This document shows positions 13,901 through 19,891 of a stretch of 33,493 nt of DNA, piece by piece. Each line of letters begins with the position of its first letter. Position 1 is the first letter of the stretch. The DNA comes from Terriglobales bacterium (GTDB lineage: Bacteria; Acidobacteriota; Terriglobia; Terriglobales; Acidobacteriaceae). The notes beneath the pieces are model-generated. The model was given only the letters and a program-made list of their open reading frames with translations. It had not been told where the DNA came from and did no database searches. The stretch lies in the NCBI GenBank assembly GCA_025936825.1, contig JAICSO010000036.1:1-33493 (forward strand). Direction: 5' to 3'. A program made the position numbers and the translations under genes.

Positions 13901-16500
13901 GAGAAGCAGGCATGAGCTTGCTGCCGGCGTCACGTCTTGTGCTTGGGGTGGAAGACAGGGCACTTCTCCATCAAGTGCACGAGGTGAGCGATTGGGTGTT
14001 CACTATCGATCGAAATGTGGGCGTCGAGTTTTTTGATCACGCTGATAATGTGCAGAGGCCTGAATACCTGATTGACCACAGTCCAGAGGCTGCCGGTAAT
14101 GCTGGTCGGCGAGTGGTTATCACGTCCAGGTCGCTGACCGAAATTGAAGCAATGATGGGGCGCATGCTGAGGGAGCACGGGCTTTCTCAGGGCTCAAAGC
14201 GTGGCACTGCTGTATTGCGACGGCTGCGCACATTATCGGGCAGGCTGGCGCTCAAACTTCTCTCGTCGTCTACTCAGCGCTCGGAAGTCCTTGGTCTCGC
14301 GCTCGCGGAAATGTATTTGGACTATCAACAAGTACTTAGGGACCAGATCGTTGTGCCTTTGGACGATCATCTGAGCTTATATCGGCAGTTTGGGGCTAGT
14401 CTTGACGATCTGGGAGATGAGGTTAGCCTTCGTCGGACGGATCTTGCCATCTTTGACATGAATGCTCTCAGGCGAACTATTACGTGCAATCTCGTCGAAG
14501 TGAAGTGCTATCAGCGCTTGGGCGGGCTTGGAGCATACGCACAATTGAAGGAGTCTATTGCTGAACAGATCGAGCAGAGCCAGAAAGTACTCCAGTATCA
14601 CTACGATCCGATAAACCCTAAGGATAGACCCGATCGAGCTCTAAAAGTGCAGGAGTTTGCTGGGCTTTTGGACTATTACACTAACCGCGCCGCCCGCCTG
14701 GGTCTACTCTCGCCCGAGGCCAAAGACGAAGCCGCGTTCCTGATAAGGTCTCTGGAAGGCGGATACATGCTCAATTTCACGCGCAGCGCGTTGATTTTTG
14801 ATTTTGAAAAAAGCGGTACTGAAAACGCGGTCCACGAGCACGGTATTGAATACCATCGAATTGGATTTGATTTGATTTCCACGTTGCTGAACTCTCTGCC
14901 CGAACGGGAACCAGAGGACAGCTCCGCCGTCGCCGTGCTCAAGTCTGTCGATCAAGAACGGACAACGCACCCGACTGTCAAAGAGGAAACGACGACTCAG
15001 ATTCCTAAGCTTGCGAAAGCTGCTTTTATTTCGGCAAAGCGTATTCGAACTGTTTCATGGGACAAGTTGGAGGATAGCTCAACGAGTTCGGAAGGTGGTG
15101 TCGTCGAGGAAACACCAGTCTGTCCGTTGGTTCCCGTCGCGGGAAATGCTGATGCGATCGAATCTCGGGTCGTGAACGAGTTATCTACCGAACAGGAAAC
15201 CGGCAGGCCGAAGGTTAACGAAGGAGACTTGTCGTCCAATCCGTCCAGCTCGCGTGGGGAGCAGGCTAAAGGTATTGAAACGACCTCGCCAAACCTGGAA
15301 TCAGTGGCTCTATATGATGTGCTGCTCGGAGCGAGTGAGACCTCGCCGCAGTACGGAATCTTGGGCGAGTATCACGGTCGCAAGATTGCTTTGGACCTTA
15401 ACCAAACTCACACAATAAGTCTTTTTGGTGTTCAGGGCGGCGGCAAAAGTTACACCCTGGGCACGATCATCGAAATGGCAACGATGGAGATACCCGGCAT
15501 TAACAAGTTGCCCGGACCATTAGCGACAATCGTCTTCCATTACAGTTCCACCCAAGACTATGAGCCGGAATTTACTAGCATGAACCGGCCTAACTTGGAT
15601 GGGAGAGCTGCAGAGCGTTTGAGGAAAGAGTTTGGCGCTCAGCCGGCAGCGATGCGGGATGTAGTTCTCCTCGTGCCGCGGGACAAGATCCGTGAAAGAA
15701 CGGAACAGTATCCTTCAATTCCAGTTTATCCGCTCGCTTTTTCATCGTCCGAGTTGCAGGCCGCTCATTGGAAGTTTCTAATGGGCGCCGTGGGAAATCA
15801 GGCGACGTACATTCGCCAAATAAATCAGTTAATGCGAAGCATGAGAAATAACCTTACGTTGGACGGGCTTCGGCAGGCCGTCCAGGACTGCAATCTAGCC
15901 GATACGCTCAAGAGCCTGGCGCTCAATCGGCTCAGCTTGGCTTCCGAATATATTGACGATAGCGCCCGATTAGGTGACTTGGTCATTCCGGGTCGTCTTG
16001 TCATTGTGGACCTTAGAGACGAATTCATTGAAAAGGACGAGGCTCTGGGGCTGTTCGTTGTTCTACTACAAATATTCGCCGATGCGCGGCACGGCGATCA
16101 CAGATTTAACAAGCTTGTGGTGTTCGACGAGGCTCACAAGTACATTGAAAACCCGGATCTGGTGGATGGATTAGTCTCGGTTGTTCGGGAAATGCGGCAC
16201 AAGGGAACGTCGGTTCTGGTTGCAAGCCAAGATCCGCCTTCGGTGCCTATTGCTCTCATTGAACTTTCGAGTCACATTATTCTTCACCGGTTCAACTCGC
16301 CTGCGTGGTTGAAACACATCCAGAAGGCGAACGCTTCTTTGACTAATTTATCTGCCGACCAGATGACGCGTCTGGCGCCGGGAGACGCTTATGTATGGTC
16401 AAGCAAAGCAACCGACATCGCATTTTCACGCGAGCCCCTTCGTGTGACCTGTCGGCCGAGAGTTACCGCACACGGCGGCTCCACGAAGACGGCAGTGTAG
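10978..16500 (+). CDS. Large HerA/FtsK-type ATPase with a PD-(D/E)XK-like nuclease signature
   Basis: About 1840 residues. The ATG at 10990 (residue 5), 13 bases after AAGGA, is more plausible than the TTG at 10978. Residues 1-1100 show no recognised motif. Around 1155-1176, TDLAIFD then LVEVKCY gives D1155...E1174-x-K1176, a PD-(D/E)XK-like active site. Residues about 1310-1440 are a low-complexity Ser/Glu/Thr linker. From about 1441 comes a HerA/FtsK-type motor: Walker A GVQGGGKS (1484-1491), Walker B LVVFDEAH (1713-1720), then MRHKGTSVLVASQDP. Such fusions in defence islands translocate along DNA and cut it. The segment HPLRALWLITW resembles text I associate with MAD8-type proteins; DptH is the other candidate. 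It is the last gene of its operon and lies 25 bases after the 555-aa gene. Confidence 0.75.
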   Translation: MQRHMSQLFERVTKAEVNKAVEDVLFNQLRDLLQHREPGHCMRVSDLDPIVMRSLCERLHQVIESPHVFLLSADSSKSEPSLITGSKLVELRNPLPDGTLRPPLLVFVPNELKLASEDSFGVATFEQVHCAQAYDIVARQLIDALPDEIRPAVTEILVLLRDQSWKWANRLAIIRFLLSIRKNGNDAEVVGASLFEFALIPDFRLLEVPITLALRLHRNRECMGVLTMSPKSERGRVMDLGLKNMDFKRRLGGFLAGCELEDPLSWTSQIVLEKENWPLSFDKWEFESSGTATQQVCVELVTSDLPVVGAEDQDVRLKPLLNQQVLTLGQGGLKKFSVNFKTLPHPAEVPGLDHFRIEVVAKNTGPIGLAKKKGVWKTKRQDATVSISKLARIDWEEGWHYVRVTAHTKDGDPIPLVDTVGNPVLWSSASGDEPRRINESAEFYVFKGDDFDLEPTQRAVPRYPSLMHSLFDKQFSAILDGRDPDEISVAKAAWLDAGVVSDLKGIEFLEVKLGREGTCHIPVSKVLKQVEQRILSSPRGPLSWRITISAGVAQEPLSDLSRWPGGEDVERFQAARTRYFEELSGKEAALVSQAADFRRLITPATEYAEAYLRMVQQFVRRAEVMAGSEQQKAIDDLQTILCLDLITLEHVNYRGQRSISVLVGPTHPLRALWLITWTALAHEWLEKAKTGPKEFVASTALALSERLSLVNFPAVLSIGQGHLLIAIDNIHPLWTLYTTANEPNPRGLVAEACTALSLSEPNVGSFTLDGEYIAQKIRRYLLQHPYIETLTINVFNAGRGRLLVQALLGLQRESVFSDLRYNIRLFVPDPDAPAVGEDLSELLSPGGQTVAEEADAFAVPTGNHLSPKLSLAFLPTDDFRAAPEQFTAHLSILLDAFPPQEVTARPPDQKDRGAPVHALVQDFRIYYEEDSDTISWTREPRHGQAKPIGGAEELPPLLAKLSEVLSSGAASIATGEAGMSLLPASRLVLGVEDRALLHQVHEVSDWVFTIDRNVGVEFFDHADNVQRPEYLIDHSPEAAGNAGRRVVITSRSLTEIEAMMGRMLREHGLSQGSKRGTAVLRRLRTLSGRLALKLLSSSTQRSEVLGLALAEMYLDYQQVLRDQIVVPLDDHLSLYRQFGASLDDLGDEVSLRRTDLAIFDMNALRRTITCNLVEVKCYQRLGGLGAYAQLKESIAEQIEQSQKVLQYHYDPINPKDRPDRALKVQEFAGLLDYYTNRAARLGLLSPEAKDEAAFLIRSLEGGYMLNFTRSALIFDFEKSGTENAVHEHGIEYHRIGFDLISTLLNSLPEREPEDSSAVAVLKSVDQERTTHPTVKEETTTQIPKLAKAAFISAKRIRTVSWDKLEDSSTSSEGGVVEETPVCPLVPVAGNADAIESRVVNELSTEQETGRPKVNEGDLSSNPSSSRGEQAKGIETTSPNLESVALYDVLLGASETSPQYGILGEYHGRKIALDLNQTHTISLFGVQGGGKSYTLGTIIEMATMEIPGINKLPGPLATIVFHYSSTQDYEPEFTSMNRPNLDGRAAERLRKEFGAQPAAMRDVVLLVPRDKIRERTEQYPSIPVYPLAFSSSELQAAHWKFLMGAVGNQATYIRQINQLMRSMRNNLTLDGLRQAVQDCNLADTLKSLALNRLSLASEYIDDSARLGDLVIPGRLVIVDLRDEFIEKDEALGLFVVLLQIFADARHGDHRFNKLVVFDEAHKYIENPDLVDGLVSVVREMRHKGTSVLVASQDPPSVPIALIELSSHIILHRFNSPAWLKHIQKANASLTNLSADQMTRLAPGDAYVWSSKATDIAFSREPLRVTCRPRVTAHGGSTKTAV

Positions 16501-16520
16501 TCTCTCAGTCCTCGAAACCC

Positions 16521-16541
16521 CGTTTTTGGCATCCAAAAACG
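16521..16541. terminator. Perfect 9-bp hairpin after the large ATPase gene
   Basis: CGTTTTTGG (16521-16529) and CCAAAAACG (16533-16541) pair perfectly around a 3-base loop, 20 bases after the stop of the large gene. There is no T tail, so termination is plausible but unproven. The site also marks the border between the nuclease-ATPase operon and the XRE-RmuC module. Confidence 0.4.
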
Positions 16542-16555
16542 AAACGTGTTCAACA

Positions 16556-16591
16556 TTGACATCCCCGTGCAAACTGATACGCTAATCAGCG
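16556..16591 (+). promoter_or_regulatory. xre promoter with overlapping operator
   Basis: A consensus -35 TTGACA (16556-16561) is 16 bases from an extended -10, TG-A-TACGCT (TACGCT at 16578-16583). The 17-bp sequence at 16575-16591 (core CGCTAATCAGCG, arms CGCT and AGCG) overlaps the -10 and recurs exactly before rmuC. The site lies 17 bases before ATG 16609, so bound repressor would block the promoter: likely autoregulation by the XRE protein. Confidence 0.65.
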
Positions 16592-16608
16592 GATACGAAG
16601 ATCAGAAT

Positions 16609-16920
16609 ATGACGTTCGGACAGATCATTGCGGAGGCTCGAAGGAAGTCGGGAATCAGCCAGAAGGACTTCGCGGAGAGAATCAAGAAGGAAGACGGACA
16701 GGCAATTTCGGCTCAGTACTTAAACGACATTGAGCGCGATCGCCGAAACCCCCCTTCCGAGCACATGATCGCTCAGTTTGCGAAAGAGCTGGGCCTCTCA
16801 AAGAACCACCTCATAGCCGCCGCGGGAGCCCTCCCTGCTGAATTGAAACAGATGGTAAGCGACTCAGATCCTGACGCAGTTGAAAAGGCGTTTCAGGCTT
16901 TTCGAAAACACCTCAAGTAA
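16609..16920 (+). CDS. XRE-family helix-turn-helix regulator
   Basis: 103 residues from ATG 16609. A GTG at 16546 is in frame but would put the promoter and operator inside the gene, so the ATG is chosen. Residues about 5-64 are a Cro/CI-type helix-turn-helix (FGQIIAEARRKSGISQKDFA, then AISAQYLNDIERDRRNPP), followed by a short helical tail (MVSDSDPDAVEKAFQAFRKH) that could dimerise. The identical 17-bp operator at its own promoter and at the rmuC promoter makes this protein the obvious repressor of both. Control elements of this kind are common in phage-like and defence modules, where they keep a costly effector silent until needed. Confidence 0.85.
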   Translation: MTFGQIIAEARRKSGISQKDFAERIKKEDGQAISAQYLNDIERDRRNPPSEHMIAQFAKELGLSKNHLIAAAGALPAELKQMVSDSDPDAVEKAFQAFRKHLK

Positions 16921-16968
16921 TCGCGTGTTTGAACGAGGGCGCTCCGAACCTTCTTGGCTTTTTTGCTC

Positions 16969-17021
16969 TTGTATTTTCACAGGCCGCGTGATACGCTAAT
17001 CAGCGTATTAGCCGATTAGCG
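16969..17021 (+). promoter_or_regulatory. rmuC promoter with double operator
   Basis: A -35 TTGTAT (16969-16974) is 17 bases from TACGCT (16992-16997), again with the extended TG. The 17-bp operator identical to that of xre lies at 16989-17005. A second, inverted copy with two changes (AGCCGATTAGCG) lies at 17010-17021, giving a CGCTAATC/GATTAGCG inverted repeat (16995-17002 and 17014-17021). Two sites here against one at xre suggest tighter control of rmuC. Confidence 0.65.
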
Positions 17022-17075
17022 GATGAGCATAGCGCGAGCACCTTGCCGACGATCTGCAGAAACGAGGCACTGAAA

Positions 17076-18737
17076 ATGGCTCTTACTCTATTCTTTGTCC
17101 TTTTGGCCGCTACCGTTGGGGTGGTTACCTACCAGCTCACTCGGCGGCGAGCTCGTTTACAGATGGAGGTTGCAGGTCGAGAGCTTGCTGAGGCAAGAAC
17201 AGCGCTGTTGACGGTGAAGGTCGATTTCGATGCACGCCAGGAGGAGCTTCGCAGATCTATCGAGGAAGCGCACGAACGTGAGAACGAGGCGAAAGCCAAG
17301 ACGAAGGAAATCGACCAGCGATTAAGCGAACTCGCGTACGAGTTGAAGCTCGCAATAGAAGAGAAGGGTCGACTCCAAAACGAAGCAACTCGTGTTCAGG
17401 AAACCAAAGGGATACTCCTTGAGCGAGACGTTCAGATTCGGTCTTTGCAGGAACGGATCGAGAAGCTTGAACGCGACAGGACGGAAGCGCTAAAAGATGC
17501 CGAAGCCGCAAATGTACGTGCCACTGAACTCGTCGCGAAGGAGAAGGAGAAGCAGGCAGAGATTCTTAACGCCAAGGACGAGCAGATTACGAAGTTAGAG
17601 GAATTCATGAAAGGCGCTCGAGAGGTTCTCACGACGGAGTTCAAGGCACTGTCAGCAGATGCCTTAAAGGACGCCTCAGCGCAACTCATCCGAGCAGCAG
17701 ACGGGCTTATCGAGAAGCATGGGGAAAAAACAGCTACCGACATTAAGCTACAGCAAACACACATCGAAACGATGCTGAAGCCAGTCGAGGAGACTATCAA
17801 ACGACTCGACAAACATGTCGAAGATAGCAACCTGTCCAGAACCAGAGCGGAAGCTCTCCTTGATGACCAAGTCAGACGCCTAGCCGGCGCCAGCGAGTCA
17901 CTCACAAATGCGCTTCGGAAGCCCGTGGTCAGGGGTAGTTGGGGCGAAATGACGCTTGAAAATGCCCTTGAGAATGCAGGTTTGGAGGCCGAAATCGATT
18001 TTATTCTTCAGCATTATACCGACGGCGAGGATGGTCGAAAACGCACCGACGCGATCATCAATCTACCAAAAGGCAGGAAGCTGATCATCGACAGCAAAAA
18101 CCTGATGGAGTCATACATTGCCCTTGCGAACGCAGAGGAGGACGGGCAAAGATCGGTTCTTGCGGATATCCATTCTAGATCGCTGAGAGCGCATATCAAG
18201 GCCCTCTCAGCCAAAGAATATTGGCGGCGTTATGAGGGGCTGGATTGCGTCATTCTCTTTATTCCGCATGACGGCATGTACCATGCCGCCATACAAGACG
18301 AAGCCGAACTTATTAGGGAAGCGAGTGACAAGAGAGTCTTCATATCGAACCCGATGACACTCATTCCGTTACTGAAGGCCATCCGCTACGTCCTCGATCA
18401 GGAAAGGCTGAATAAGAGCGCTGATGAAATCAGTAGAGTCGGAACCGAACTCTATGTCGAGGTGACGCGTTTTGCCACCAATATGTCCACTATCGGAGAT
18501 CGGTTAAATTCCACGGTTAAGGCCTACAATGAGGCCATTCCTGGACTAGATCGGTTTATTGTCGCCAAGTCACGAAAACTGAAACAGTTGGGAACGGCTA
18601 AGGGAGCCGAGGCGGAGCTGCCGGAACGCATAGAGCTCGAGCCGAGGTCATTCTCCTCCCCAGAACTCAAGAGGGTTGGCGTCGCTGCCGGGGAGGATGG
18701 CAACAATGAGCCTACAGAGATAACATTGGCTACCTAG
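17076..18737 (+). CDS. rmuC: RmuC-family protein (DNA recombination/inversion-limiting)
   Basis: 553 residues from ATG 17076, which has GAGG nine bases upstream; a TTG at 17043 is less likely. Residues about 2-20 are one membrane helix (ALTLFFVLLAATVGVVTYQL). About 30-200 is a long charged coiled coil. The conserved RmuC domain follows: RGSWGEMTLENALENAGL near 285, LPKGRKLIIDSKN near 330-342 (a D-x-K core like that of restriction-nuclease folds), then DCVILFIPHDGMYHAAI. E. coli RmuC limits recombination at inverted repeats, and its biochemical activity is unsettled. Here it sits in an accessory module under XRE control rather than as a housekeeping gene, so a role against foreign DNA is conceivable. 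The C-terminal 60 residues are low complexity. Confidence 0.9.
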   Translation: MALTLFFVLLAATVGVVTYQLTRRRARLQMEVAGRELAEARTALLTVKVDFDARQEELRRSIEEAHERENEAKAKTKEIDQRLSELAYELKLAIEEKGRLQNEATRVQETKGILLERDVQIRSLQERIEKLERDRTEALKDAEAANVRATELVAKEKEKQAEILNAKDEQITKLEEFMKGAREVLTTEFKALSADALKDASAQLIRAADGLIEKHGEKTATDIKLQQTHIETMLKPVEETIKRLDKHVEDSNLSRTRAEALLDDQVRRLAGASESLTNALRKPVVRGSWGEMTLENALENAGLEAEIDFILQHYTDGEDGRKRTDAIINLPKGRKLIIDSKNLMESYIALANAEEDGQRSVLADIHSRSLRAHIKALSAKEYWRRYEGLDCVILFIPHDGMYHAAIQDEAELIREASDKRVFISNPMTLIPLLKAIRYVLDQERLNKSADEISRVGTELYVEVTRFATNMSTIGDRLNSTVKAYNEAIPGLDRFIVAKSRKLKQLGTAKGAEAELPERIELEPRSFSSPELKRVGVAAGEDGNNEPTEITLAT

Positions 18738-18819
18738 CCGCCGACCATGTTCTACTCAATTGCAGCATCGACGCCGGGATGCGTCGGGGGATTTCTTTAC
18801 AGTTTTGATAGGCTTTCCT

Positions 18820-19134
18820 ATGTCGAATGATGCTTTGAAATCTGAATTCGATGAAGAAATGCTGCATATTTACGAAAGGGCGCTGTCCGAGGCGCATTAC
18901 AAAGCGACACGCTTTCTGACTATGCTCCATGAGCACCGCGGATTGGAAACAGCGCGCCTTCTAATTCATTCGTCAACTGTTTCGGAAGGTTACACCGCAC
19001 TTTGGGAACGCAAGCGACTTGATCTTACGGTCGAGGCAGTGGTGCATGACAATCCCAAGTGGCATCCATTATTTACGCATGACGAGTTGGACATCTGTGT
19101 CAAGCGACTCACGGACTATGGCTATTTTTCTTGA
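18820..19134 (+). CDS. Small conserved protein of unknown function
   Basis: 104 residues from ATG 18820; an in-frame start 60 bases earlier adds only non-conserved text. The sequence is compact and well ordered: FDEEMLHIYERALSEAHYKA, TRFLTMLHEHRGLETARLL, VSEGYTALWERKRLDLTVEA, then HPLFTHDELDICVKRLTDYGY. I have the impression that this pattern is a recurrent small protein seen near accessory and defence genes, but no function is known to me. It is soluble and mainly helical. It lies about 80 bases after rmuC on the same strand and is probably in its transcript. Confidence 0.75.
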   Translation: MSNDALKSEFDEEMLHIYERALSEAHYKATRFLTMLHEHRGLETARLLIHSSTVSEGYTALWERKRLDLTVEAVVHDNPKWHPLFTHDELDICVKRLTDYGYFS

Positions 19135-19137
19135 CAG

Positions 19138-19314
19138 ATGGTGAAGACGCGCATTGGCTGGGCATGTAGATCTCTGCGTTGGCGTTGGTGGAACAGGCTT
19201 TGGACTGACTTCTATGCTGGAACATTTTTACGGGAGCCGGATCAAATCACTACGGCGGACCGATGGGCACAATATTTGAAGGCATGGGAACAATCGTTGC
19301 GAAGTATTGTTTAA
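19138..19314 (+). CDS. 58-aa Trp/Arg-rich hypothetical peptide
   Basis: A 58-codon frame starting three bases after the stop of the 104-aa gene and ending just inside the proposed phosphatase start, so it fills the gap exactly. It begins MVKTRIGWACRSLRWRWWNR and continues with a helical, mixed-charge part containing DRWAQYLKAWEQSLRSIV. Six Trp residues lie in the first 25 or so. There is no convincing ribosome-binding site, so coupling to the preceding gene would be needed. No family was recognised. Confidence 0.4.
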   Translation: MVKTRIGWACRSLRWRWWNRLWTDFYAGTFLREPDQITTADRWAQYLKAWEQSLRSIV

Positions 19315-19864
19315 TGCGTTTTCTCACGGCACATTGATGCTCTTGACTGAAACCGAAGTCGCGCGACCGCTCCTTGGGGTTAACTGCCCCTCGGAACTCT
19401 ATTGGGTTTCCGAGTCCCCAGCCCCGCTTGCGGGAATGCGTTTCCCGCGTCCGGATTTCCCGTGGAAAAATGTCTCGGAGGCAGGCTTCGTTGGGGTTGT
19501 GGCCCTTGAGCCTGGCAGCTACGATCCCTCGCCTCTCCGACTTCTCTTCTCAAAGCGGCTCGAAGACCTCTGCCACGGCGGGAATCCTCGGAATGCGAAG
19601 AAAGAGGAGGCTCTTATCACTGAAGCGGTCGAAATTACGCTGAGTTCATTGCGATCAGGGCAAGGAGTCGTCGTTCACTGTGTTGGAGGCAGAGGCAGAA
19701 CGGGAACAGTCTTGGGAGTCGTGTTACGGCGGCTAGGTCACAGCTTCCCTGAGGTCCTCGGATTTCTAAACCGGATTCACAAGGCCAGAGGTAAACCGGG
19801 ATGGCCCGAATCGCCGTGGCAGGCGGCACTTGTTGAACGTGGCAATCAAACACTAAGTGCATAG
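19307..19864 (+). CDS. Cys-dependent protein phosphatase (dual-specificity/tyrosine type)
   Basis: 185 residues from TTG 19307; ATG 19337 is an equally reasonable start because neither has a clear ribosome-binding site. The active-site loop VVHCVGGRGRTGT matches HC-x5-R, with nucleophile C125 and R131. A candidate general-acid region lies in VALEPGSYDPSP. The C-terminal helix region (VLGVVLRRLGHSFPEVLGFL) is typical of the fold. It would remove phosphate from protein or another phosphorylated substrate in the cytoplasm. It closes the XRE-RmuC module and abuts the relaxase gene tail to tail. If the truncated protein at 8147 was once a kinase, this enzyme might have been its counterpart, but that link is speculative. 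Confidence 0.8.
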   Translation: MFNAFSHGTLMLLTETEVARPLLGVNCPSELYWVSESPAPLAGMRFPRPDFPWKNVSEAGFVGVVALEPGSYDPSPLRLLFSKRLEDLCHGGNPRNAKKEEALITEAVEITLSSLRSGQGVVVHCVGGRGRTGTVLGVVLRRLGHSFPEVLGFLNRIHKARGKPGWPESPWQAALVERGNQTLSA

Positions 19865-19891
19865 GCCCTGTTGCTACTCATCGGCAGTTGT

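Noticed and set aside
16546-16608. N-terminal extension of the XRE regulator from GTG 16546
   Set aside because: It would contain the -35, -10 and operator; the helix-turn-helix begins at ATG 16609.
17432-17905. 157-codon Ser-rich minus-strand frame
   Set aside because: Mirror of the rmuC coiled-coil codons; not a gene.
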